DNA from: Albifimbria verrucaria
Taxonomy: Eukaryota; Ascomycota; Sordariomycetes; Hypocreales; Stachybotryaceae
Reading direction: 5' to 3'
Length of the DNA stretch: 64,000 bases
Assembly: GCA_020081605.1 (NCBI GenBank)
Contig: JAHREC010000049.1
Span: 4,216,001-4,280,000, forward strand
Shown: in pieces, positions 36,090 through 47,076 of the stretch
How positions within the stretch are numbered: the stretch's first letter is position 1
Layout: the number at the start of each line of letters is the position of its first letter
Notes under the pieces: generated by a model
Databases searched by the model: none
The model's input: the letters and a program-made list of their open reading frames with translations, nothing else
What the model was told of the DNA's origin: nothing
Position numbers and translations under genes: made by a program

Positions 36090-37933
36090 TTATTTAACGC
36101 CACGAGCCTTCATGAAATCAACCAAGTCAAAGAAACTCTTCTTGTACCTTCGCTCCTGGGTTGTTCGATTCACAAATTGGATGCCAAACTGTGCAGCGTA
36201 GTCTCCAAACTCCCAATTATCAGCAAATGACCAAGCATAAGCGCCGACAACCTCGACACCATCTTCCCATATCGCTTTGAGTGTTTCGGATAGGAAACTC
36301 AGATAATACTGGCTGCGTGGCGAGTCGAATAACTGATCAGTGAGACCCTTTTTGCTTTCTCCAAACACAGGGAACCCAAACTCCGTAAGGGCAATCGGCG
36401 TACGCCAGGTGTTGTACAGATAATTGAGGTAACTGCGCAGGTACGTAGGCGTAATATACACATACGTCTCCGACCTGTACCCTATGTTCCAACCGTATAC
36501 ATCCACCGTCGTCTGATTTACGCAATAAGGCTGTAGAGCGTTGGAGGCATTCCTGGCACATTCGAGTATGCTATCAGCATCCCCGGAGTTGGAGGTGAGA
36601 TAACAGTCGCAGTGTAGGGGTCAATGCCAAGATAATCAGCAGTACCGCCCATGAATTCCAGGTCGTCAGCTGACAAAGGAACATAGTCCTCGATGGTGTT
36701 CTTGTATGAGTCCGGGTAGTCTTTACCCAGAAAAATAGGGTTACAAAAAGGTCCCAACTGAAAAGAATTAAAGTGATTGGCAGCAGCAACATCTGCATCG
36801 CTATTAGGGTCCCTCGGTACCCCAAAATTATTGTTGAACTTTATAGAAATTCGCCCCGTCCCTTTAATTTCGTCCTTGTAGAAATGATATACTTGAGCGT
36901 GAGCTTGGAGAACGTTGTAAATAGACTGCCCATTGTTCGAGTAGAGAAGGGGCTCATTGAAAGTATACCATACAGGTACACGATCTGCATAGTGAGTCAT
37001 GACAATCTTAGCGTAGTTAACGAAAGATTCGGTGAAGTTCTCATGTTGATAACCGCCATCTACATACCCTATCCGAGGCGGATCGCGGGAGTCGATAAAT
37101 TGTAACGGAGTGTCGAAGTGAATTAAGGTTATGGATGGTATCATGCCTTTTTCAATAATGTAATCTATAACATTATTATAGTGGTCAATGGCTTTTTGGT
37201 TGATAGGGGTGCCCGGAAGAGCAAATGGTAGAATTCTTGTCCAAGGAATGCTAAATGAGAAATGTGTGACCCCATAGCTGCCACTCGTTCAATATCCTGT
37301 TTATACAGGTAATAATGCTCATTCGTGACGTAGTCTTTGGGTCTATCGTCGGTGATCAAAATATCCATCAGTGAAGGGGCTTTGCCCTCCTGTGCCGTAG
37401 CTCCTTCAACTTGGCTAGCTGAGCTTGCAACGCCAAAGTCAAAGCCTTCAGGAAAGTTATAACAATCCGAAGGTCCAAAATAATCACGTGGGGGAGAACA
37501 AGCTCCTCGCTTGGGATAGGGGTTGGCTCAACCGTAGTGCTATAGAGACCCGTTGGCACAAAATCTGGCGGGTCGGCACTCTTCCATAGAGCTGTCCACG
37601 CAGCTTCACCGTATGGATCGTTGTTGTCTGTTGCAGATTTTTCCGCGGTAGGATCCCAATTCCCCACGTTGTATACGAAGCTGATGGTAAAAGACTGGTC
37701 AGGGACTCAAAAGGTGGTGCGTAAGTAGTGGTCGCTGTGGGCGCTGTGGCTGAAGTTGCATATCTCACAGTGGTGGTGAGACTGAAACTGAACGGAACAA
37801 ACGTGTATTGAGGCTCCGCAGAAGCGGTTTTGCATTTACAATTGGGGCGAGGTGTTGGACCCTCGGCTGGCTCAAACACCTGCTGAGCCACCACAGCCGT
37901 GATCAGGGCTAGCCGAAGAAGAACTGAATCCAT
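36090..37933 (-). CDS. secreted GH1 beta-glucosidase with N-terminal extension (frame broken)
   Basis: Glycoside hydrolase family 1 enzyme of about 615 residues that would cleave beta-glucosides outside the cell. The signal peptide is MDSVLLRLALITAVVAQQV. A Thr/Pro/Ala-rich extension follows, and then the TIM barrel. The acid/base Glu is in YTFNEPL (codon 36953-36955) and the nucleophile Glu in LTEFGF (codon 36381-36383). FDFGVASSASQVEGA marks the barrel start, and AWSFADNWEF is near the C-terminus. The nucleophile motif is TEFG rather than the usual TENG, as in a fungal subgroup. There are no introns. Frame breaks, each one missing base, lie in homopolymers at 37662-37665, 37490-37494, 37270-37273 and 36581-36584. 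Confidence 0.88.
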
Positions 37934-40900
37934 GGCTGTTCCAATCTCTCACTCATAAGCTTGAAGATCTGGAATTGGAATGGGCTTGGCTAGAACATCG
38001 GATTGATATATTAGGATGTGAGTGTCAATGTCCTTCTTATACTACAATAGCATCCCAAAGATCATCCCCTCCTATCTGCCGTAATTTGAGCATTGATCGG
38101 ACCGATTGATGTGCCCATTTACCCCTCTTACACGTCATGTAATTGACCTCTTCAGTATCCACAAGCTGTCTCTTCAACAAGGCATACCCTCGGGACCATA
38201 CCCCGAGTTGACGTTCATTACTACCCCGCAACCACTAGCCCGTGTTATACCAAGTTCAGGCAAAGCTGCATGGGAATACATTATGACATATGTGGGGTGA
38301 GTGATGATCTGTGGGGAAAAATTAGAGCCGAGTCGAGGTGCGGAATTGTTGCGCCCAAGCTCAGTTCACGAGACATGCAGCCTCCAACAAGCATCCGACC
38401 AATAGGAGTAGTACTTAGAATAGAACGATTGTAATTTCATTGAATGGAGTATGGTGAAAAACATACCTGCTACTACTAATGCATTGTATCTGTCATGGTC
38501 ATCTTACAAACAGGGTCACTGTCAGAGTCAAAGTAGCTCTGAACTGGAAGGTTATACTAATATTTCGTATGGGTGCTCGAAGTACATGATTCTTCCAGAA
38601 TGACCTTTTCAATGAATTTTCAGGTCTTGATGCTTCACTATGAGGGACCAAGGACTCATTGAACAACATCGGTCCTTTCATAGTCACATATTCCAACTTC
38701 TTACTAACAGTGGCTCTTCACAAGGGACGAAGGAATTCGATAGTTCGGGCCTTGAGGAACTTGTCACATTTTGCATGATTGGATTTTTACGAGGCAAGAA
38801 GAAAAGAAAAAAAAACAAAGAAAATAAACGTTATTTTAAACTTTAGACTAAAGGTTTCTCTTCTGTCTTTCTTCCATCTTCAAGGCAAGGAGGTGAGGAT
38901 GCTTCGAAATGCACTCATGTTCAACACTACTTGTATACTGAATACCTAGCCATAATCGAGGGAATTAATGATTTGTTCTCACCCCTCTGCGCTCTCGCAG
39001 CTCTATTTGCAGCTTTTTCACTAGCTAGGCAAATACTCTTCAAAGACTTTTGTGAGTCACAGAGTATCTGAAGAAGCAGCACAATACGGACCTAGGCCTT
39101 TGAACCCCCAGGATGCTCCTAAACCAAGTTATGGGACTTGTGGCGTAGAGCCCATAAAAGCCTTTAGCCGCTCAACTATATGGGACAAAAGTCCTCATGG
39201 TGTATGTTAGAGGCGGCGCAAAAACATTGATTTGTTGAGGAGCATGATAATCATATCATCGGCATCAGTACCGTTCAGTCTGACAGTCTTGTTTCGAGCA
39301 TCTTTGACACTGTTATGTACACCTCCATGCAAGAGGTGCGCTACATTGGTGAAAGCTTTTGTTGTTTGGAATCACCAGACGTACGGAGACGAGTTCCAAT
39401 CTTCACTAAGTAGGAGACTTTGTGCGAAATGGGAAACAGAAAGCAATATTCTGAGTTATGGGACTATCAGAGCCGATCTTGTTTTGGGCTATTATCCAAT
39501 GAAAGAATACTTATTGGTAAATGGGTTAATAGATAGATATCGAACTATCTCAGGCTACACTTTGTTTATCCATTGAACGTACTTAGTAGATTATTTTACT
39601 TGTCTTATGAGAAATTAGCGAATATACTAATCAGAACAGGCGTAATTGCGCAAGAATCTGTTTGTGTTATGGAGATGAACCAGCTTGTTGGCTTTATTAC
39701 ACGATGTGTGCCACTGGTTCATTGAGTAGGAGATCAGAACTATTAATAATTGGTGTACGTCTCGACCAATGATAATTGTACGTGATATTTTTCAACTATT
39801 CACAAGCACAGCAAGCTTTGAGGCGGAAAGAACTCGTTGAAAACTTGCTAGGCAGCCTGCTGATATCTTGCAGACACTACCCGTGAGCATCTTCATCTGT
39901 TGTGCAAAAGAGTCCGCCTGGTCAACTTTGAGCCCCATGCCCCGAATATCTTACCATGCAGATCATATGCTGTGCTTGAGTTCTTGGAAATAGACCTGGG
40001 GTAATGGGGACTTCTTTCCGGCTATTCCTTAGGACGCTTGAATTGAAGACTACGTCAGAAGAAGTTGGAAATCAAGACCATTCACGGCATGACAATATGA
40101 TGTTATGTGCTCGCTGGGCCGCTCATCACAACTAATTTGCCACGGCAAGTGGGATTTTAATTGAAGGTGGCCGAAATCCATAGTCATGATGCTGGGCGGT
40201 AGACGCCATAAAAGCAGCCACCCCGTCATTTTCAATTTAAGTGTCTTGCTGTGAGGTCAATTAGGTAGATGAAATTCCGGCATTTGTTCCGGAATATGTG
40301 GGTCCAGGATGCAGTTTCCTTGCTCTCACCTAATGTCCTTAAGACCAAATTCTTGATATCCTCAAGAACGTTGCGTGGTGCAATGTGTGTGTGTGTTCAC
40401 ACCCAGGCTCGGCACTATGCCTCGCTTCGGCTCCTCTTTTGGTTTTCATCTTTAGTGCTATCAGCGGAGTTTTGGCCCTTGTGGTCACTACCATTCGGAC
40501 GCGAAGTGGGTAAGATTGGTCCGCCGCTATCACCCGTCACCAGTCATGAGAATGTCTGGACCGAGCGCCCCGGATTTCGCTGGCTCCACTCCATGAGCTC
40601 GAGTCGTGAACTTCGCTAACAAGATACCGTTAACCTGAAAAGTGATAGCTCAACTGAAAACTGCGCAAGAAAGGTGATCTATCGGTGGTCTAGTACCTGA
40701 GAACCATCAGCTTCTGTCACATCGAGTGGAGATTCTGTCAAACTGTCACTCTCGATTTTGGCGATAGCAGCATACCTCCTTCGGTTAGTTTGGTTGGCGT
40801 AAAGCACGATGCAAAGCTCGGGCCCCGAGCCCCTCTACTTATCATTCAGTGGAATGTTCAAGCCACGAGGGGCGCGACTGCACTGCCCAAGGCCCTCCAA

Positions 40901-41434
40901 ATCCAAGGCGCCAGAAATCGCGTATGTGGCTCCCGCCTACCCATAGTAGTTTAATCCCAGCTCGCTTGTCATATCTTCTTGTATGGTTTACAGTTGGCAG
41001 GGTCAAGGCTCCGGAAATGAGGATCCAGCTTAGTTGCGGGTGATCTGCAACCAGAGCGGTAGGTGTTCTTATCTCCGGTCTTTATACGCCCATGACCATC
41101 TCTAGTGGTCGAGCGCGGTCTGTGCAAACACCTTTTCGATCCAACACGTGTTGCCCTAGCACTACTAGGCGCCGTTCTTGAGCTCGGATCAGTAACTACA
41201 CCGGAATCAGCCACTAACGAGTCACATCTCCGGCACACTAATGTCAAGCCGCTGCGCAAATCAAAATTAACCGACCGAAGGTGATGGTAGTTCATTGAGT
41301 GGGTAACCTATATACAATAGTGCTTGGCACCCTGACTTCTTGCTATCCCCTTCCCGCTCTTGTTACAGATCCCATTGACTTCTTTGAACGTCAGCCATCT
41401 GTCAACTTGTACGACGCTTCATCGTCAAATCAAG
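37934..41434. other. long gene-poor region
   Basis: About 3.5 kb without a convincing gene. Short frames (39232-39576, 40269-40619) have no motif. An A-rich tract (GAAAAGAAAAAAAAACAAAG) lies at about 38803-38822. I see no transposon ends or RNA gene. Confidence 0.5.
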
Positions 41435-42807
41435 ATGTGGTTTCCGGCATGGTTAAGATGGTATAAGAAGCCAGAATATCGGGACATCAAACAATATTCT
41501 TCGGATGTCAAGCTTGGGAAAAGATCCCTTTCACCAAATGGCCGTAACCAAGGACTTATTCCTCCGCACCTTACTCTTCAAAAAGTCCTCGCGAATCAGA
41601 CATGTAACCACCATCAAAGCCTCAATCCATGTTATATACTGATGTTTTTTAGGTAGTCCAATGTCTTTGTACGACTTCTACATGTATCTGAAGCATATCG
41701 AATACTCCCCGAGAATCTCGAATTCTATCTATGGTATACACTTGCGGCTTCAGAAATTTGTGAAAAGTATGCCCTGACAGAGACATCATAGGTTCAAAGC
41801 CTACGAGGCACGATGGAACAACCACGCCAGCGATGAGGATCTTATCAAGACGAAAGACGAGGAGACCTTGGTCCACATGTCTCAAAGCAATTCTTCAGAG
41901 GACGAGCTCAAAACCAGCCAGCATTCTGCTACAGATGGATTTACGGATATTGAGATCGCCAATGAGCCAGCAGGGCAGATTTTACAATCCATCATTCCAC
42001 CATCTGCGTGCTGCGCCATTGAGTCACCAAAGCCGTGTGCGCGCGACCGACTCAAGTCTTTTGCCAGCACATTTTTGCCGTTGAATTCATCCTGCAGGCC
42101 TGCTGCAGTGAGAGATTTTGGTCTGCCTGGAGCATTCGATACACATGAGGGGCTTGAGTCTGTTATCCGGCTCTACCTTCTCCCGTCATCGCCTAAAGAG
42201 TTGAACATCCCTCCCGCTATGCGTGATGCCGCCCTCAAGGCGCTGCAAGAATCACCATCTAAAGATCCTCGCCATCTAGCCCCTATCGCGTCTCATGTTC
42301 ACGCACTCCTGTTAACCTGCTCGCATCCCAATTTTCTCCGGCTCGAGTCGCCAATGGAACGCTGGAGACTGTCTGCGTGGCTACCTCCTTGGGCATTGTC
42401 CTTACATGTGTGGGCTTCGTCTTTGTTTTACTGCGCGGTTTAGTTCCTTTTACTGGCGCGCACTCACGATGGGAGCTTTTTGGTGCATGGGGCTTTTGGT
42501 TTCTTGGTTTGAGTCTTGTCTTGTCTGGTATTAGAGGAAGCTGCTTCTTTCTCCTACTTTTCTCTAGACGTCAACCCTTGCCTTGGGAACGACTCGATGA
42601 CAAGGCCTCAATTAAATCTGAACAGTCAGGACTGACTAAGGTCTTGGGCCGGTTAATGATTTTCGACAGGAAGTTGCGCGTTAAAGACGTTCACCTCCGC
42701 CGGTTGCAGAGAAAATTGTGCTTCAAAGCTTGTCCGGCGGGGCAATCTTTGCTAGTCTTGGAGTTTTGTTTTTGTCTTTCTGCCAATGTGGAAAGAAACA
42801 GTGTAAT
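41435..42807 (+). CDS. RGS-domain membrane protein, Rax1-like (frame broken)
   Basis: Fungal protein of about 430 residues with an N-terminal split RGS fold and C-terminal transmembrane helices, the architecture of Rax1-type RGS proteins that act on G-alpha signalling or bud/polarity sites. Exon 1 is 41435-41603 (MWFPAWLRWYKKPEYRD) and exon 2 starts at 41653 with SPMSLYDFYMYLKHIEYS. The second RGS half has LYLLPSSPKELNIPPAMRDA and HVHALLLTCSHPNFLR. Helices follow (SLGIVLTCVGFVFVLLRGL and LFGAWGFWFLGLSLVLSG), with a last helix near 42740-42800. Frame breaks of one missing base are needed in the CCCC at about 41707-41710, near 42340, in the A-run at about 42715, and near 42780. A further short intron near 41772-41796 is inferred, less surely. 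Confidence 0.7.
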
Positions 42808-43440
42808 GAAACGTTTAATATTATGCAAATATAATGGAATGGTATGAGGAGCGTGCCTTCGGATAACTTTGAGCGTAGCGAAACTAAGGAAACAGCAACG
42901 CACTGTTCAATTGTACCCTTGTTTACACAAAGTAACGATGTAGCAGCGCATGGCGAGATATTTAAGCAATTTATAGGTTGAACCACTTAAGGATGATATT
43001 TCAATATTGAAACTATGCAGGCTGTCCATTACTGTTAAGGTCTATATCAGTTAATGTAACCAATGTTCGGAAATGAATTATTTTGCTGAAGTTTTGAGTT
43101 TTTGTTTCTAAATTTTTTTATTTGTATGATCTATTCATTACTCTATGAACTTTTATAATAATCTGTAGGTTTGAAATCTGTGGCTACTAGAGGGCTGAAC
43201 GATGGCATCACAGATTCCCATGGAATCGAGGGGCCTACCTCTACGTAGTTCTGCAGTACTTTATAAATGAAGCCCACTGGGTCCAGAGAGCCACTGTTGC
43301 TGGTGTCAGTTACCAAAAGGGCCGTTTGACATTTGGCAATACGCGATGGGCCTCTGAGATAGGCTGGCTGGAGATAGTAACCTCACCAGCCCGCAGCAAA
43401 TCTATCCCAGAGTAGCCAACACTGGTACAAAGTATATGAT
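42808..43440. other. convergent intergenic region
   Basis: About 630 AT-rich bases between the converging RGS and regulator genes. No coding frame or repeat recognised. Confidence 0.5.
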
Positions 43441-44755
43441 CTAATTGATCCCCGACAATAGATGTTCTCTGGTATATGCGTTCTCCAGCCACTCTTTTAG
43501 TTGCATCAGGCACGCGATTATAGCATTAGATGTGAAAAACTCGATTGCATGTTCTGGCGAGTCAAAATCTGGCGGGTTGTCGAGAAGATCTTGAACAAAA
43601 TCTCGGACATCTGTAACAGTGGTTGGCAAATTGCGTAGGCGCCGGTCTACCTTAGTAGAGCACTTCCACTCCACTCCAGCCGCCAAAGCTCTAGGAGGTT
43701 AATAAGTAGTGTCACCCGTGACAAGAGCGTCTCGTGGGATGCTTGAAGATTATCCCTTCTCAAAGTCGTAATGTCCTCTAGAATCGATGGTAGACGAGCG
43801 AATATATCCAACAGACGGTCTGAAGATTGCTTAGGGCAACTTTCGAATGGCACTATCCTCCATTCTTTCCGTTCCAAAATGTGTGGCGTCTCTCAGTCAT
43901 AGCTTGGCAAATCTGGGTTTAGCATTGTCAACGCATGATCTAAAAGTAGGATAGCTGCAGAGAAGCATACCAATATACGACGACACGCTCTAAAAGTGTT
44001 GATAATAGCGTTATTCCTAAAATGATACGGTCCGCAGTATTGAAGAATCTGCGAGAGACCCAAATGGGGTTGCAAATTGAGTCCTTTATCACCAGCGTAC
44101 TTTCACCTGTCAACCTTCTTTCGAACACTTTGCATTGGATCTAAAAGCTTACAGTGAACATGCCTAAGATCATGGCTGTTGTGCTCATATTTGCAAGCTC
44201 ATCCTTGTTTCCTCGGCCGAGAACCGATTTCATGTGATTGATCAGGTCTTGTTGCAGCCTTAATCCAATTACTTCCGTTCCTTTGTCGCAGTTTTGAAGT
44301 CCGAAGTAGCCGCATACCAATGCTAAACTACTTTTATATTCGATCGAGTTGCTATTCTCGTGCCCAGCATGGATGAGGGGCTTCCAAAAATCGCCCAGGT
44401 GTAACGCTCAAAGAAGTACGTGAAGGCCATGATGTCACGAAAGCCACCAAGGTCCAGTCCTGTAGGAACAAACGATGTCGGACGTCTAGAGAAGGGAGAC
44501 AGCTGATTGCTACATCTTGGTTGAATTGAGGCATCCAAGTTATACATTAACAATTGTGTGCTGGCTCCATCTTCCGAGCACGTATAGCATGCGCTTAGAC
44601 AGAACTGACAAGAAGGGCAGCCTCCTCTTTGCTAATGTCAGTAGCCAGGTATGGTGGGTGAGGCATTACATTTGTCTTCATCTGACATACTTACCGCATT
44701 TGATTCGTTTTGCTGAGCATGCCAAACAACCTCCGTTATTTGAGGCTCGGCTCAT
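43441..44755 (-). CDS. Zn2Cys6 transcription factor, Fungal_trans_2-like (frame broken)
   Basis: Nuclear regulator of about 380 residues. Exon 1 (44695-44755) encodes MSRASNNGGCLACSAKRIKC, the first three cysteines of a Zn2Cys6 cluster (C-x2-C-x6-C). After an intron, exon 2 begins with CPSCQFCLSAC, giving C-x2-C-x6-C. The spacing between the two halves depends on the acceptor chosen and looks unusually short. The middle region (FRDIMAFTYFFERYTWAIF, YKSSLALVCGYFGLQNC) and GLSQILQYCGPYHF...FRACRRIL, then ERKEWRIVPFESCPK, match the C-terminal regulatory domain of this class. Introns are near 44151 and 43893-43970. Single-base breaks lie in the T-run at about 44385 and near 43672. It could regulate the PLP-enzyme block next to it. 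Confidence 0.76.
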
Positions 44756-45437
44756 TGTGCATATAGATGCAGAAACCCCACAAAACATCCATAGTATATT
44801 TTAGTGCGCAGAGAGCGAAGATAGGGGGCTGTTTGTTTATGTGTCTTTATTATCAAAGCACGATGGCGGAACGGACTAACCATGAACCGGTAGGATCGCC
44901 AGTGACCGCGTCGTGCGTGACACACATATTCGGTCCTTGCCTATAATGTACCAGCTTTCACTACGCTTACAATCGAAAACCAGTCAACATGTTTAACAGA
45001 GACCCGAAACACCGACAACAAGAATACCCAGTTGATAGTGCGAACTTATAATCTCACACATATATCAGGATGATATCTGGAAATGCTATAGTCAACTTAT
45101 CATCCATATGAGAGGATAATCGAAGCTAATGCTCGTCTTTGTTTGATACTAGCAGCTGCTCCATCCATCTAGCTATCATAACCGAGCCCAACCCCGAGCA
45201 TCATGGTCAGGGTCTACATAGTTCAGCAGTGGGAATTGTTTCTTTTTATTTCATCATCATTCTATTCATAACCTAGCCAGCTGAGTTATTCTTCTGTTCA
45301 GAATCGTACTATCAATCATACATGCGCCAATAAGATAGCTTGTTCTTTGAATTGTGGTGTAATTGGCCACTTTATTTCTCTTAGTTAAAATAAGAAGATC
45401 TAGGCTCCATGAGACTTCGTCTTGTCTGCCACAATTA
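44756..45437. other. intergenic, no gene seen
   Basis: About 680 bases upstream of the regulator and downstream of the methyltransferase. No gene recognised; it presumably holds the regulator's promoter. Confidence 0.5.
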
Positions 45438-46789
45438 TCAAGTTCCTAGGTGATACTTGGAAATCGAAAATTGGAAAAACATCCCCTGAACACCTAAATC
45501 GTGGACAAGATAATAATATCTATCCATAGCAATTACGCTCTCAATGACTTTATGGCAAAGCACGCTTAACGTCCATAATATTGCAATTTGACCTTCGCAG
45601 TTTCTGTAGCGCTCTTCGTAAGACACCAGCTCGGCCTCGGGAATCTCTGTAGTATTGATTCCCAAACATTCCATCGCTCTGTGAGCAAATTTTGTGAAGT
45701 TAGCAACATCGCCCTTACGAATGCCCCAGGCTGGTCTCCCGCAGCATCGATATTGAAGCCTTTATCGAAAAACATTTTTTCCAGTATCGCACGATATAAT
45801 CGTCGTTTACTGAATATTGACCCTTCATGTTCTTTGGTTTGATCAATTTCCCGCTTTCCCCAGTTATTAGGTGCTTGGCAGGCTGTCATTAAGGCAGTAG
45901 GGCTCAAAGTCACATTGTTTTCCCTCAACACTGAGCTAATGGGAAATCCTGTCGGACAGTTCGGTGATCGAGGAACGATATGGTTATAACAACATCCTAT
46001 AACCGCTAAAGCTTCGATGCAGGGTATTGTTCCAAAGTACCTGAGCATATGCTCTGATAAGCTCCCACAAGCGTGGAGGCCAACAAGTATGCACTTCTCT
46101 CCTTTGGCCCAGTTTTCTATTTCGGTGCCCAAAGCTGGAGAGCCATCAATCCAGTGGACGGTGTGTGTCAGTGCGCCTGACGGAATCTTCAAGGAAGCGG
46201 CGAATGCCTGTGATCCTTTCATTTGTGTTTCGCTACCATCAATTGCCAGTATCTTCAAGTGTGGAAAAAGATGAGCAAGAGTTATGGACAAGTAACCTTG
46301 CCCAGACCCCATGTCGATAACGTGAGTGATATCTCTGCTTATACAGATGCTATGGATGTATGCAGCTGCCTGAGAGACCTCAGCAATCTTCTTTGTCTTC
46401 ATACGTGCTGTCAGTACATTAGGTAAAGAAATTTCGGGGCCTTGGCGCTGCGTTCGAGGAAGTGCCAGAGACTTGATCTTGTTCAACCAGTCAGTCAGAG
46501 ACTGTGGTCGCATTTCGGGTACAGATGATTCATAGTGGGGAGCGTTTGGGCTCAGCTCAGATTCTTCGTCAATACTATTGACGAGATCTCGCTGTGCAAG
46601 GCGATGGTCGGGCCAGGACGACCACCAGTTCGTCCATTCCAACGGCAAAGACCCCCATGCGTTGTAAATGAGGGCATCATTGACGTGGACGCCGCCCGTC
46701 AGTTGATGGATTAAAGGTGTCGTGATAAAGGCGCAGAGGTCACTCGTATATTCCTCCAAGTTACCGTATGAACTTGGGAGAGCTAACAT
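45438..46789 (-). CDS. METTL25-like SAM methyltransferase
   Basis: Protein of about 450 residues of the METTL25/RRNAD1-like group, intronless. The N-terminal helical part ends in SLPLEWTNWWSSWPDHRLAQ. The methyltransferase core starts with RMKTKKIAEVSQAAAYIH and the SAM motif I VIDMGSGQGYLSITLAHLFP with ILAIDGSETQ as the acidic loop. The family's Cys/His pieces are VGLHACGSLSEHMLRYF and AVIGCCYNH. The C-terminal part (QIAILWTLSVLCHKVIESV) is reached after one missing base near 45667-45680, extending the gene to the stop at 45438. The true substrate of this family is not established. Most fungi have one copy, so this may be housekeeping rather than pathway-specific; its position next to the PLP gene, in the same direction, keeps both options open. 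Confidence 0.8.
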
Positions 46790-47076
46790 GACTTAGGGTT
46801 GGAGAAATACGACCTTTATAATCATATCATCCCCTGATGGTGTAAATAATCCACGCAGATGCTGGCAGAAAAATGTGTGTTCAAGCGAGGCATGTGTGAA
46901 TGGTCTTTAAATTTTTCACCAACGTAAACCAAGTTATTACGTCAGCAATCGTCTATGAAAGCACATCATTAGTGACTACTTACACACGAAGTGCACAGGG
47001 GATAAACTGGTTCTATGCAAATATCTGTAATAATGAATCTCAATAACCGGTATAGTAGTCTCATGCTCTATTCTAT
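46790..47076. promoter_or_regulatory. short intergenic region, methyltransferase promoter
   Basis: 287 AT-rich bases between the stop of the tandem PLP gene and the start of the methyltransferase, both on the minus strand. It must serve as terminator of one and promoter of the other. No specific site recognised. Confidence 0.4.

Noticed and set aside
40269..40619. 116-codon forward frame between GH1 and RGS genes
   Set aside because: No family features; contains a GT-rich stretch and fits chance.
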